Notes: a model not told the origin generated them from the sequence alone. Positions 31,913-41,877 are shown, numbered from the stretch's first letter. The stretch is DNA of 46,004 bases from an uncultured Treponema sp. (GCA_905372235.1 CAJPOF010000013.1:1-46004), one strand, 5' to 3'. Translations and numbers: made by a program.

Positions 31913-33715
31913 TTAATCTTCCGTCTTTTCTTTTAGCACGGCAAGGAAGGCTGACTGCGGAAGTTCCACATCACCGAACATTTTCATACGCTTTTTACCT
32001 TCTTTTTGTTTTTCAAGAAGTTTGCGTTTTCTTGAGATGTCGCCGCCATAACATTTTGCAAGCACGTCTTTTCTGTATGCGCTTACGGTTTCCCGTGCAA
32101 TGATTTGACCTCCGATTGCACCCTGAATCGCAACCTTGAACTGCTGGTGGCTTATTTCGTCCTTTAGCCGCTCGCAAACTTTTCTTGCCCTTTCAACGGC
32201 GTTATCCCTGAACGCAAGGAACGAAAGAGCGTCGACGGGTTTTGAGTTCAGAAGAACATCGACCTTTACAAGATTTGTGGGTCTGTAGCCCGTAACCTCG
32301 TAATCGAACGAAGCGTAACCTCGGCTGTAACTTTTCAGTTTGTCGTAAAAATCAAAAAGCACTTCCGAAAGCGGCATCTCGTATGTTAATTCCACACGCT
32401 TTTCATCAAGATACTGCATATTTGTCTGAATTCCACGTTTCTGCTTGCAAAGTTCCATAAGAGAACCGATGTACGTAGCAGGCGTTATTATGCTCGCCTT
32501 GATGTACGGCTCTTCCGCACTTAAAATCCGTCCTTGCGGATATTCGGACGGATTATCCACGAATAAATCGCTTCCGTCCGTTAATTTTACTTTGTAGCGA
32601 ACCGACGGAGCCGTAAATATTATAGACTGATCATAATCCCGTTCAAGCCGTTCCTGAATTATCTCAAGATGAAGAAGTCCAAGGAAGCCGCACCTAAAAC
32701 CGTTTCCAAGGGCGATGGAACTGTCCTTTTCATAGACAAGGCTCGCGTCGTTCAGTTTCAGTTTTTCTATGGAAGCCTTGAGTTCTTCGTAATCGTTTGA
32801 ATCCATAGGGTAGATTGAAGAATAGACGACAGGTTTTACGTCCTTGAAGCCGGAAAGCGGCTCGGAAGCGGGATTTACCGAAGAAGTTATCGTGTCGCCT
32901 ACCCTTACATCGCTTACGGTCTTCAATCCTGAGATTATGTAACCGACATCGCCAGCCTCAAGCCGCTCTTTTTCCTCGTAGTCGATTTTAAAAATTCCAA
33001 GCTGCTCAACCTTGTATTCGATTCCGCTGCTCATCATTTTTATTGTGTCGCCAGCTTTTACAGAGCCGTCCATTATTCTTACGTGAACGACCACGCCTCT
33101 GTAGATGTCATAATGGCAGTCGAAAATCAATGCGGTAAGCGGTGCATCAAGCTTCCCCGAAGGAGAGGGAAAATAGTTCACGATTGCCTCAAGAAGTCCG
33201 TCTATTCCTTCGCCTGTTTTTGCCGACACAAGCTGAGTCTGACTATCATCAAGCCCCAGCTCCTTGTCAATCTGATGACGAACAGAAGGAATGTCCGCAG
33301 ATGGAAGATCGATTTTGTTTATCACGGGAACAATCGTAAGGTCATGCTCCAACGCCATGTACATATTCGATACGGTCTGGCTTTCGACACCTTGGCTTGC
33401 GTCTATAAGAAGAAGCGCGCCTTCGCACGATGCAATTGCCCTGCTCACCTCGTATGAAAAATCGACGTGTCCCGGAGTGTCAACAAAATTCAGTTCGTAA
33501 TCGTTTCCGTCCTTTGCGTGGTACGGAATCGTTACCGCTTGGCTTTTTATCGTGATTCCCCGCTCTCTTTCTATATCCATGTTGTCAAGAATCTGATTTT
33601 TCATTTTTCGTTCATCGATGATTTTTGACTTCTGAATAAGGCGGTCCGAAAGCGTGGATTTTCCGTGGTCTATGTGCGCCACTATACAAAAGTTTCGTTT
33701 ATATTTCATTTCCAT
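31913..33715 (-). CDS. lepA: Elongation factor 4 (LepA)
   Basis: A 600-residue translational GTPase: P-loop AHIDHGKST, DTPGHVDF, NKID, and the LepA-specific C-terminal domain ending YGGDISRKRKLLEKQKEGKKRMK. EF4 acts on stalled or misplaced ribosomes. ATG at 33715 has AAGGAA eight bases upstream. It lies 20 bp behind the HtrA-like gene at the end of a minus-strand run that begins with tilS. Confidence 0.96.
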   Translation of the reverse strand: MEMKYKRNFCIVAHIDHGKSTLSDRLIQKSKIIDERKMKNQILDNMDIERERGITIKSQAVTIPYHAKDGNDYELNFVDTPGHVDFSYEVSRAIASCEGALLLIDASQGVESQTVSNMYMALEHDLTIVPVINKIDLPSADIPSVRHQIDKELGLDDSQTQLVSAKTGEGIDGLLEAIVNYFPSPSGKLDAPLTALIFDCHYDIYRGVVVHVRIMDGSVKAGDTIKMMSSGIEYKVEQLGIFKIDYEEKERLEAGDVGYIISGLKTVSDVRVGDTITSSVNPASEPLSGFKDVKPVVYSSIYPMDSNDYEELKASIEKLKLNDASLVYEKDSSIALGNGFRCGFLGLLHLEIIQERLERDYDQSIIFTAPSVRYKVKLTDGSDLFVDNPSEYPQGRILSAEEPYIKASIITPATYIGSLMELCKQKRGIQTNMQYLDEKRVELTYEMPLSEVLFDFYDKLKSYSRGYASFDYEVTGYRPTNLVKVDVLLNSKPVDALSFLAFRDNAVERARKVCERLKDEISHQQFKVAIQGAIGGQIIARETVSAYRKDVLAKCYGGDISRKRKLLEKQKEGKKRMKMFGDVELPQSAFLAVLKEKTED

Positions 33716-33735
33716 AAAAAATTCCTTTAGTTTTT

Positions 33736-35373
33736 CTAAAAATAATAAGGTCCGTCAAGTTGATTTGCAATACGCATAGAAACATCAAGATAGCCTTTCT
33801 TTTTCTTGCGGGTGTATATTCCCGCATAGATAACATCTTTTTCTTTTGAAAAATCAACGCCGACGACGGTCAACGGGTCGTCCACGGAAAAACCAGATTC
33901 ATCGGCGACCGAACCTGCCAGCACGTCGGAGACCACATATTTTCTTGAAGAAACGGTTGACGACGGCGCAAGTTCCATTCCGAAAATCGGTATGAACGAG
34001 TTCTGCAAAAGATCGCTTTTAAACATTTGGTAGCCCGGATTTTTCGGACGCTCCGAAAGATACATAAGCACGGTACTTGCATTCCCATCCCTCTCAAAAG
34101 AAATCGGAAGTATCGTCTCGTCCGTAAAATCCCTTAAAATATCCTGAAACCGCTCCAAATTTTTTACGATTTTTCCGTCAATAGCTGTTATCACGTCGCC
34201 TTTTAAAAGCCCAGCCCTGAACGCATTGCCGCCGGGCATAACGTACTGAAGTTCAAGACCTTTTTCCGTTTCCCCGGCTTTTTTTGTGCGTCCGTAAGAG
34301 CCAATCCAAACCTGCCTGCGTTTTCCGCCTGCAAACATGAACGGAAGATCCTGCTTTAAATATTCAACCGGAATCGCAAAATTCAGTCCCTGATATTCCA
34401 TAATTCCTGCAAAAACTACAGCCTGAACTTTTAGAGCCGAATCTATTAGCGGACCGCCCGAATTTCCCGAATTTACTGCCGCATCAATTTGAAGCACACT
34501 CCCTGTGGTAAAAAGTTTTCGATTTACAGCAGACACAATTCCCGTTGTAACAGTTCCGTGAAGTCCCAGCGGAGTTCCGATTGCGCTAACTTTGTCGCCT
34601 ACCGAAAGAGATTTTGACGAGCCCAGCAAAAGCACGAAGGGTGCTCTCACCTCCGCCTTTAAAAGAGCCAAATCCAGCGTCTCGTCGTAACCGATTACTT
34701 TTGCAGGAATCCTGTTTTCTTGGTCTTGGGCAAGTTTTACAAAAAGACGGGCGTATCCTTCGTATTTGGGGTCAACAAGTTCGCTTATCACATGATGATT
34801 TGTTACTATGTAGCCGTCTTGTGAAATGAAAAATCCCGAACCGAGGCTTCTATCCGCATAGCCGACCCCGTTTTGAATCTTTATTCCTTTGTCCACCCAT
34901 ATCGTTACCGTTGCGTTCACGCAATCCGCCATGTTTTTTGGAAGACTTGATTTTTCCTCTTTTGAAGGATCGAACGATGGAACTGTAGCCAAAAAACTCG
35001 AATACACGGCATTGCGGCTTACGCCAAGAACCTCTTCCACATTTTCGTAAAAAGATTCAAGTGAAACATAATATTCCCACGCCTTAATAAAGTCTTTTTC
35101 AGAAAACGCCTTCTTAAAAAGAGAGACGACAGTTTCCTTGTAAAGACTCAACGTTTCCTCGTCGCCCAAAAGACTTGCACGCCACAACGCCATTACAGGA
35201 TTTTCTTCGCTTAAAGCTGCTATCCGAGCTTTTTCGTTTTCCACAATATCTTTTTCCGTGTAATCCGGAATCTGAAAAACTTCCTTAGGCACTCCGAGCG
35301 AATTGCAAGAAACGACGGAAAAAACAAGCAAAATCAGAGATAAAAATAAAGACAAATGAAAGATTTTTCTCAT
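33736..35373 (-). CDS. HtrA/DegP-like serine protease lipoprotein
   Basis: A 545-residue trypsin-like protease with a lipobox ending VVSC (Cys23), so it is probably a membrane-tethered periplasmic lipoprotein. After a helical region of about 120 residues comes the protease domain with the triad His194 (TNHHV), Asp234 (DLALLK) and Ser305 (GNSGGP). At least one PDZ domain follows (LELQYVMPGGNAFRAGLLKGDVI), and a second, weaker one near 490. It would degrade or hold misfolded envelope proteins. Its ATG overlaps the stop of the upstream TPR gene by four bases (ATGA), so translation is coupled. Confidence 0.88.
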   Translation of the reverse strand: MRKIFHLSLFLSLILLVFSVVSCNSLGVPKEVFQIPDYTEKDIVENEKARIAALSEENPVMALWRASLLGDEETLSLYKETVVSLFKKAFSEKDFIKAWEYYVSLESFYENVEEVLGVSRNAVYSSFLATVPSFDPSKEEKSSLPKNMADCVNATVTIWVDKGIKIQNGVGYADRSLGSGFFISQDGYIVTNHHVISELVDPKYEGYARLFVKLAQDQENRIPAKVIGYDETLDLALLKAEVRAPFVLLLGSSKSLSVGDKVSAIGTPLGLHGTVTTGIVSAVNRKLFTTGSVLQIDAAVNSGNSGGPLIDSALKVQAVVFAGIMEYQGLNFAIPVEYLKQDLPFMFAGGKRRQVWIGSYGRTKKAGETEKGLELQYVMPGGNAFRAGLLKGDVITAIDGKIVKNLERFQDILRDFTDETILPISFERDGNASTVLMYLSERPKNPGYQMFKSDLLQNSFIPIFGMELAPSSTVSSRKYVVSDVLAGSVADESGFSVDDPLTVVGVDFSKEKDVIYAGIYTRKKKKGYLDVSMRIANQLDGPYYF

Positions 35374-37484
35374 TGCGAATCGGCTTCCTCTTCCGTGTCA
35401 AAAACCGGAAGAATCTGAGCGTATATGTTTTTTCCGATTTTTACAGCCAACATTCTATGCCCACGTTCTTCAAAAATAACAGAAAGTCCTTGCTCCAACG
35501 AAGAATCAATGTTCTTTAGAATATAGCCTTCGTCGTCAGCATCGCCTTCATCGCCTATCCAGTAAAACGCCTCTGAAAAACCATGCCTTACCTTGTTGGA
35601 AAAATCCCCGATCTGAACACTTACAGGTTCTCCATCCCAATGTGTAACCACCACAAGATTACGCTCGGCGTCGTAAAATTCGGAATCTTCGACAAGCGGA
35701 CTCGCTTCATCTTTTTGGGGATATTTTACATAACGGACATCCCAATTTCCATCTCCGTCATTGTCCCACGAAACGATTTTTCCGCCGTCAGTAAGAATTT
35801 CCTCCGAAAAATCAGGAACAATATCGCCGTTTCTGTCGATTACAACCATCCGCAAGTTTTTTTTCATTCCATACGACGAAAGCTCGGAAATATTTTGGAT
35901 ATTCTGAATAGGATTTTTTTCATCCACATCAAAAGATTCTTTTTCGTCAGGATAAAAATATTCTATCGTCTCAAAAACTCCGTCGCCATCGTTGTCCACG
36001 GAGCGATTCGTCATAATGCCGTTTTCAAAAACGCCTTTGGCATACACGATTCCGTTTTTGCTGTACTCCGCAGATTTCAAAATCCCGTCCAAAAGCAGAA
36101 CAGTGAGCAAAGCACCGTCTTTTTCGTCGCACGGAACTTCATAGGACGAACACGAGGCAACCAGATTTTCAAGAGAGATAAAAGAAATCTTTTTGGGGTA
36201 AGGAACGAAAAAATCCAAGCCCAAGACTGACTTTGCAAGTTCATTTACTTTTATGTCGAACGGCGACCATTCAAAAGCGCCGTCCACAAGATTGAAAACG
36301 GCTTTCTGCGTATTCGTCTCGGACGAACCGAAAACCGCCTTCACCACGGAAGGATAAGTTCCGTACAAAACAGACGCGTCGTTCAAAGTAAGAAAAATGC
36401 TTTCGGGAACGCCGAAATCGCATTTTACAGACCAATCGGCAATTCCGTCATCATTTGAATCCCAATAAAACGATTCCGCCCGCCCTCTGGAATACTTCAC
36501 GAAAAGTTCGGGTTCAAGGTCTGAATTTGTGTCGACGGTTAAAATCCCCGAATACGAATCAAGATATTCACGGGCAAGTAAAATAGAATCTTCTTCGGTA
36601 AGAAGCGGAAAAAAATCTTCCAACAACTCGAGGCTTATTTTTTCGTCGGCAAAAGCCGAAACATATTCCAACGCCTCGTTTTGAGTCATAAGACCGCAGG
36701 AAAGACAAAGCGACGCATAAAGCGGATGAGACATTCCGTGTGACGAAAAAGCCTCAAGAAGCCGCTTTTGCCTTTCGCCGGAAGCGAACATAGCAGCATA
36801 GACTTCAAGTTCAGCATCGGAATTTTCATATTCGGGCATTTTTGCGATAAAAAAATCGGCAATTTTTTTTACCAAAGCCCAAGAAGTTTCACCGAAATAA
36901 TCAGCGGAAAATTCTTTTTCAAGCGAATGTTCGTTCCTAAAAAAGAGACGAGGAAATCTTGTGTCGTCCGAATATATTTTTCTTGCGGAATTGATTTTTT
37001 CGCGCGCTTTTTGAACGGAAGGAATTGTCCTCATTCTGTAATACGCCTTTGTCCTGATGAACTCCGAATCCGCATTGTAGACAAAAGGTTTTGAATCCAA
37101 AATAGAAAGAGCTTTTTCGTAATTTCCCGTGTCGCACAAAAGATCCGCATAAAGAATCCTTGCACCGTCCCTGTTGTAGTCAAGCCACTCGCCTTCCTCA
37201 AGCGATTTTTCCACAAGCGGAAGAAGATTCGCCCGTGCCTCCCCCTTGATGTTTTTTGCCGCAGCCTTTATGTACAGAAGATCGGAAACAGTGCTGTCAT
37301 AAGAAAGTCCCAGTTCCGCCTGCAAGATTGCGTTGTCTGCGTCAAGCGAAGAAAGATACGATTTTGCAAGGTCAAGGCAACGGACGGCAGTTTTTCGGTT
37401 CACGCTCTGAACCGACGGAGGCAAAGCGAATGCAATTCCAAGAGTAAAAGAAAACAGGGCCAAAGCAAAAATATTTTTTTTCAT
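35370..37484 (-). CDS. Exported TPR protein with DxNxDG-type repeats
   Basis: A 704-residue protein with a cleavable-type signal peptide (MKKNIFALALFSFTLGIAFA). The first 300 residues are helical, with TPR-like units (ANLLPLVEKSLEEGEWLDYN, ILYADLLCDTGNYEKALSIL). From about 315 to 580 there are five Asp-rich loops (DTNSDLEPE, DSNDDGIADW, DNDGDGVFE, DRNGDIVPD, DNDGDGNWD) of the kind that bind calcium in dockerin or thrombospondin-3 repeats. No family is recognised. It starts one base after tilS (AGGA in the tilS end) and overlaps the protease gene, so protease and repeat protein probably work together in the envelope. Confidence 0.75.
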   Translation of the reverse strand: MKKNIFALALFSFTLGIAFALPPSVQSVNRKTAVRCLDLAKSYLSSLDADNAILQAELGLSYDSTVSDLLYIKAAAKNIKGEARANLLPLVEKSLEEGEWLDYNRDGARILYADLLCDTGNYEKALSILDSKPFVYNADSEFIRTKAYYRMRTIPSVQKAREKINSARKIYSDDTRFPRLFFRNEHSLEKEFSADYFGETSWALVKKIADFFIAKMPEYENSDAELEVYAAMFASGERQKRLLEAFSSHGMSHPLYASLCLSCGLMTQNEALEYVSAFADEKISLELLEDFFPLLTEEDSILLAREYLDSYSGILTVDTNSDLEPELFVKYSRGRAESFYWDSNDDGIADWSVKCDFGVPESIFLTLNDASVLYGTYPSVVKAVFGSSETNTQKAVFNLVDGAFEWSPFDIKVNELAKSVLGLDFFVPYPKKISFISLENLVASCSSYEVPCDEKDGALLTVLLLDGILKSAEYSKNGIVYAKGVFENGIMTNRSVDNDGDGVFETIEYFYPDEKESFDVDEKNPIQNIQNISELSSYGMKKNLRMVVIDRNGDIVPDFSEEILTDGGKIVSWDNDGDGNWDVRYVKYPQKDEASPLVEDSEFYDAERNLVVVTHWDGEPVSVQIGDFSNKVRHGFSEAFYWIGDEGDADDEGYILKNIDSSLEQGLSVIFEERGHRMLAVKIGKNIYAQILPVFDTEEEADSQ

Positions 37485-37485
37485 A

Positions 37486-38865
37486 CTATCCTCGAACAAT
37501 CCAGTTTTTATAACCGCTCACGCTTCCAACCAAAGCCTTGATTTTCTGTCCAGATTCCGCAATCGACTGCACCAAGGGAATCAGATTCCTTTTATCCGCA
37601 GGAACATTCCAGTCCGAAAGTATGTCGCTTACTTTCTTCAGGTTCCCGTCGGCGGAACAAATCCTGTCGTCAAGCGCTCGGCTTCTAACCAAAACCGGAA
37701 GGCTTTGGTCTTCTATGCGGCAACCCTTGAACTCAAGGACGAACTTTCCGTTTTTCCCGGAACCGACATTCAGGATTCCGAATGGAAATGGAAATTCCCC
37801 AGTCCTTTCGATTATAGCAAAAAAACTGGATTCAGTCGCTACGTCTTTTTGCTCAGTTGAAAACTTTTTGAAAATCACACGATTTTTATCGACGGAGGCG
37901 ACGATGTTACTAAAATGCATCTTGAATTCTTCGGCTGAAAAAAGCAAATCCATAAAAGAAAAAATTTTTGAAAACGGAATCCTTTCTTCCGCATGAAGAT
38001 TTTTTAATGAAGAAAACACAAGCCTTGACAAAACGGATTTTTCAAGCGTCTGAACGGAAGAACGGCTAAAAACGATTTCGGAATCGGTTTTGAATGTCGG
38101 AACGACGGACGAAAGTCGCCCTAAAAAAAATTCTTCGTCAAGCAAGTTTTTTTTCGAGCCTGAAAGAACGGCTTTTTCCCAGCCGGAAAATTTTTCATTC
38201 AGAAGAGGAACAAGACTTTTTCTGATTTTGTTTCTTAAATAATTTTCGTCAAAATTCGTAAAATCCGTCCGCCACGAAAAACCTTTTCGCCTAAGATAGG
38301 ATTCTATTTCCTCCCGACGAATGTCAAGAAGCGCGCGTACGTAAAAATCACGTTTTTCTTTTATTCCGGAAAAACTGGAACCCTGAAGAAAACGCATGAG
38401 GATTGTCTCAAGGTTGTCGTTCAGATTGTGGGCAAGAAGAACGTAATCAAGCGAAAACTTTTCTTTGAATTCGGAAAAAGCCTTGTAGCGCAAAAACCTT
38501 GCCGCAGCCTCCGTGCCGCACTTCCGTTTTTTTGAAAGCGAAAAAACTTCGCCATCTTCAAGGCTTTTTGTAAAAAGCTCCACGGAAACGCCATCCTGCC
38601 GGATTTTTTCGCAAAGTTCAGAGACAAAAATAACGTCTCCAAGACTTTCCGCTTCCGGACGAATCTTGTGGTTCACTGTTACAGCATAAAGTTTTTTTCC
38701 GAAGCGTTTGCATATCTTTGAAACGCTTAAAAGAAGGCTAACGGAATCCGCTCCGCCTGAAACCGCGACACCAACCGAAGGAGAAACCGGCTCTGAAAAA
38801 TCGATTCCGTTTTTCAAAAGATTTCTGTAAACACGCTCCTCAAAATCATCCTCAAACTTTTCCAT
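37486..38865 (-). CDS. tilS: tRNA(Ile)-lysidine synthetase
   Basis: A 459-residue PP-loop enzyme that attaches lysine to C34 of the CAU tRNA-Ile, letting it read AUA. Visible are SGGADS (36-41), the TVNHKIRP segment, the AHNLNDNLETILMRFLQGS motif and the RNKIRKSLVPLL region; the C-terminal TilS substrate domains follow. No Shine-Dalgarno sequence is evident before the ATG, and unlike other such genes here no -10 box abuts it. Head of the run tilS-TPR-protease-lepA; rplY lies 103 bp upstream without a clear terminator. Confidence 0.92.
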   Translation of the reverse strand: MEKFEDDFEERVYRNLLKNGIDFSEPVSPSVGVAVSGGADSVSLLLSVSKICKRFGKKLYAVTVNHKIRPEAESLGDVIFVSELCEKIRQDGVSVELFTKSLEDGEVFSLSKKRKCGTEAAARFLRYKAFSEFKEKFSLDYVLLAHNLNDNLETILMRFLQGSSFSGIKEKRDFYVRALLDIRREEIESYLRRKGFSWRTDFTNFDENYLRNKIRKSLVPLLNEKFSGWEKAVLSGSKKNLLDEEFFLGRLSSVVPTFKTDSEIVFSRSSVQTLEKSVLSRLVFSSLKNLHAEERIPFSKIFSFMDLLFSAEEFKMHFSNIVASVDKNRVIFKKFSTEQKDVATESSFFAIIERTGEFPFPFGILNVGSGKNGKFVLEFKGCRIEDQSLPVLVRSRALDDRICSADGNLKKVSDILSDWNVPADKRNLIPLVQSIAESGQKIKALVGSVSGYKNWIVRG

Positions 38866-38968
38866 AAATCACAAAACCACGTTCCATCTCATCGCTTTAA
38901 AATGAATGAGGACCGCCCAAAATGAAACACAATCGGACAGCCCCCAATACAACTTAAAAAAACAAGAC

Positions 38969-39520
38969 CTAGCGAGCAGGAGAAATGCTTACAAGCTCGG
39001 TTTCAGGGTCTGTAAGAATCGTAACGTTTTTTCCAAGGTTCAGATCCTTTACTTTGAGAGAATCCCCGATGTTCATGTTGGAAACGTCAAGAACTATTTT
39101 TTCAGGAAGATTGTCGATTGTTGTCACAAAAGTAACGTCCGGAGCGTGCTTCAAAAGGAATCCGCCCTTCAGCACACCAGCCGCATTTCCGGAAAAATGA
39201 ACCTTCAGCCTGTACTTCAATTTTTCGTCCTTGGCAGGAACAAAAAAGTCCGCATGAAGAACTTTGTCGTTTCGGATATTGTATTCAACATCCTTTATGA
39301 CAGCCGTAAAAACTTTTCCGTCCACATTCAAATCGATTGCGGTCGTACTGGTTATGGCTCTCCATACTTTGTTGAATTCCACCTCGTTCACTTCAAGCAT
39401 CGTGGATTCGCCCTTCTCGTTGTACATGACCGAAGGGATACTACCTACTTTGCGAAGTCTTTTGGCAGCCACTTTACCCTTTGAGGTTCGCACTTTAGCG
39501 TTGATTGTCTGCTTTGCCAT
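38969..39520 (-). CDS. rplY: Ribosomal protein bL25, CTC form
   Basis: A 183-residue 5S rRNA-binding protein of the long CTC type: N-terminal L25 domain (INAKVRTSKGKVAAKRLRKVGSIPSVMYN) plus the C-terminal TL5 beta domain (PEKIVLDVSNMNIGDSLKVKDL). AAGGAG precedes the ATG. In many bacteria rplY/ctc is next to pth; here tilS follows instead. Confidence 0.95.
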   Translation of the reverse strand: MAKQTINAKVRTSKGKVAAKRLRKVGSIPSVMYNEKGESTMLEVNEVEFNKVWRAITSTTAIDLNVDGKVFTAVIKDVEYNIRNDKVLHADFFVPAKDEKLKYRLKVHFSGNAAGVLKGGFLLKHAPDVTFVTTIDNLPEKIVLDVSNMNIGDSLKVKDLNLGKNVTILTDPETELVSISPAR

Positions 39521-39564
39521 TTCTTAAAGCTCCTTATATCCTTTAATTGAGATTTATTGAGACG

Positions 39565-39593
39565 ATTTTATCAGAAAAAAAAAATACTTTCAA
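39565..39593 (-). promoter_or_regulatory. Promoter of rplY
   Basis: Minus strand TTGAAA (39588-39593), 17 bp, TAAAAT (39565-39570). The rest of 39594-39807 is A+T-rich and shows no gene. Confidence 0.65.
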
Positions 39594-39807
39594 TCTGACG
39601 CACAAAAACAAAAAAGTCGTTATAAAAATCAAAAATCTTTCACACTACGTTTTTTTGATGCTTAAAAACGAATTCAAAATAATTTAGAACTTTAATCCAC
39701 CGTACACACTTGTGCTTTGCTTTTCTCAAAAAAATATTCGTTCGGTTTTCAAAAAATCCGAATCCGATTTGTAAAATCCATTTTGAAATCGGGATTAAGG
39801 TAAACAA

Positions 39808-39836
39808 TTGCGATTTTCGATTATTGGCATTATATT
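39808..39836 (+). promoter_or_regulatory. Promoter abutting polyprenyl synthase start (leaderless)
   Basis: TTGCGA (39808-39813), 17 bp, TATATT (39831-39836), eight bases to ATG at 39845. No ribosome binding site. Confidence 0.55.
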
Positions 39837-39844
39837 TAATTATC

Positions 39845-40921
39845 ATGGATAAAATTTTTAAGCCCTATCTAAGGGAAATAGAAGCGGCTTTGCAGGAACA
39901 GCTTCCGTTACGGACAAATCCTGAATGGCAGGAGGAAAGTTTTTCGTCGCTTTCCAAATGTGTGAACGACTCTCATATAGAAAATCTTACCGTTCCATGC
40001 AGATTTCTTATGGATTCGGGAGGAAAACGCTGGCGACCTCTTCTGATGGTCCTGTGCTACAAACTTGCGCTTGACGCAGGGAAAAAGCCTGTTATTTCCG
40101 AGGACGAGATTTTCACGCTTACATCTCTTGTTGAATTTGCACATACGGCAAGCCTTATCCACGACGACATAGAAGATTCTTCCGACACCAGGCGAGGAGA
40201 AAGCGCTGTTCACATAAAATACGGACTTGACAATGCCCTAAACGCAGGGAGCTGGCTTTATTTTCAAGCCGCAGCGGCAATCCAAAAAGTGAACGCAAAC
40301 GATTCTTTTAAAGCGGCTCTTTACGAACTTTACGCAACGCTTATTCGCCGGCTTCATCTTGGACAGGCGATGGATATTTTTTGGCATTCGAATGCGGAAA
40401 TATTTCCAAGCCCTTCCGAATACACGCAGATGGTTCATCTAAAGACGGGGACTCTTTCAAGGCTTGCGGTTCAGGCTGGACTTTTGGCAGGCGGATTTTC
40501 TTCGGCGGAAACAGAAAAAGCTGGCGTAATCGCAGAAACTTTGGGCGAAGGATTCCAGATTCTTGACGACGTCCAAAACATCACGTCGGGAAATCCCGGC
40601 AAAAACAGGGGCGACGATATAGTCGAAGGAAAAAAAAGTCTTCCGGTTCTTATGCACATAAAAGAAAAACCTAAAGATGCCGCAAAAATCGCATATTATT
40701 TCCAAAAGGCGAATTATGAAGGAATCTCAAGCGAGGCTGTCGAAAAATGCATCGAACTCCTTGAAACCGGCGGCGCGATAAGAAAATCCCGCGACAGAGG
40801 CACAAAATGCATTCTTGAAAGCATGCAATCCCTTGCACATTTTGGCGGCGTAAGCGGCGATGCGGAAAGTTCCGTCCTGATAAAAAAATTGTTCGCAGGA
40901 ATGATTCCGGAGACAGTGTAA
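39845..40921 (+). CDS. Polyprenyl diphosphate synthase
   Basis: A 358-residue trans-isoprenyl diphosphate synthase. GGKRWRPLL precedes the first Asp-rich motif DDIED (107-111) followed by DTRRG. The second motif is DDVQN (241-245): its last Asp is replaced by Asn relative to DDxxD, which could alter Mg2+ or IPP binding. The bulky residues before the first motif (LIH) leave chain length open. It may make quinone side chains or farnesyl/geranylgeranyl diphosphate. Start at 39845 sits eight bases after a -10 box; 45 codons of open frame upstream contain the promoter. TPR gene follows directly. Confidence 0.87.
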   Translation: MDKIFKPYLREIEAALQEQLPLRTNPEWQEESFSSLSKCVNDSHIENLTVPCRFLMDSGGKRWRPLLMVLCYKLALDAGKKPVISEDEIFTLTSLVEFAHTASLIHDDIEDSSDTRRGESAVHIKYGLDNALNAGSWLYFQAAAAIQKVNANDSFKAALYELYATLIRRLHLGQAMDIFWHSNAEIFPSPSEYTQMVHLKTGTLSRLAVQAGLLAGGFSSAETEKAGVIAETLGEGFQILDDVQNITSGNPGKNRGDDIVEGKKSLPVLMHIKEKPKDAAKIAYYFQKANYEGISSEAVEKCIELLETGGAIRKSRDRGTKCILESMQSLAHFGGVSGDAESSVLIKKLFAGMIPETV

Positions 40922-41470
40922 TTGAACGAAAGCCCCGATGAACTGAACGACGAAGCAATAAAACTTTCAAGGCAAGGTCTTCACACGGAAGCCATAGCAT
41001 GCTTCAAAAGGGCGATACTCCTTGACGGAGAAAATCCTATCGTATGGTTCAATCTTGGGATTACGTTCAGGGATGCGGGAATGTTAAAGCAGGCGGCGAT
41101 GGCTCTTGAAAAGGCAAAATCGTTTTCCGAATCAAAAAAAGACGACGACATCACCGAAGCCCTTGCCGTAACCTATCTTGAAAGCCAGAAGTTTGAACTT
41201 GCCCTTGAAGTCTGCACAGACGGACTTGACGAAAATCCGATGAATCCGCAGTTTTGGAACACGCTTGGAGCCGTATACTTCAATCAAGGAAAATTTCACG
41301 AGGCGCAGGAAGCCTTCGAGAACGCCGTTACAATAGAGCCGTACTATTACGAAGCCCTGTACAATCTTAGGGACACGTACAAAGAACTTAAAAACAAGGC
41401 GGGCTACAGCGACTGCGAAAGAAGGCTGACGGAACTTAAAAAACATAGGAGCGGAGACAAATGGACTTGA
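40922..41470 (+). CDS. TPR protein
   Basis: A 182-residue soluble tetratricopeptide protein with four or five repeats, for example AIACFKRAILLDGENPIVWFNLG and PQFWNTLGAVYFNQGKFHEAQEAFENA. No enzyme motif; a scaffold by family. Start is TTG at 40922, immediately after the polyprenyl synthase stop, with GGAGA about nine bases upstream, so translation is coupled. It overlaps the next gene by ten bases. Confidence 0.82.
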   Translation: MNESPDELNDEAIKLSRQGLHTEAIACFKRAILLDGENPIVWFNLGITFRDAGMLKQAAMALEKAKSFSESKKDDDITEALAVTYLESQKFELALEVCTDGLDENPMNPQFWNTLGAVYFNQGKFHEAQEAFENAVTIEPYYYEALYNLRDTYKELKNKAGYSDCERRLTELKKHRSGDKWT

Positions 41471-41877
41471 AAAATAAAAATCTGTATGAGGTAAAAGAAA
41501 TCCAGGGGAATCTCATAACGGTCTCTCCAATCGACAAAGAAAAAAAAGACGAAAATCAGCGGAAAGTTCCGAAAATCGAAGTCCTTAACCCCAAAAAACT
41601 GAAAATCAGGGACGGCTCGATTGTACGCATTGCGCTTGCAAAAGAAATCGACTTTATGGAAAAAATCGCCGCGCTTTTTTTTCCGGTGGCGATGGCATTC
41701 GCAGGCTACATCGCCTCTCCCGTAATTTTACGAACATTGAAGTTCGCCCCCGACGAAAAATCCAAATTTTTCTGCATACTGATTCCGTTCGTTTTGGCGA
41801 CAATAATCGACTTCATTCTTACACGGAAGGCAAAAACAATCATAAAACCTGTGATTACAAAACTTATGGAATATTAA
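41461..41877 (+). CDS. RseC/MucC-like membrane protein
   Basis: A 138-residue protein with a small beta domain (VKEIQGNLITVSPI ... LKIRDGSIVRIALAKEI) and two membrane spans (about 68-88 and 102-120). The layout fits RseC/MucC, partners in SoxR reduction or sigma-E control, but the cysteines of RseC are absent, so the assignment is tentative. Start ATG has GGAG upstream. Last gene of the polyprenyl synthase-TPR unit; convergent with the GH13 gene. Confidence 0.55.
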   Translation: MDLKNKNLYEVKEIQGNLITVSPIDKEKKDENQRKVPKIEVLNPKKLKIRDGSIVRIALAKEIDFMEKIAALFFPVAMAFAGYIASPVILRTLKFAPDEKSKFFCILIPFVLATIIDFILTRKAKTIIKPVITKLMEY

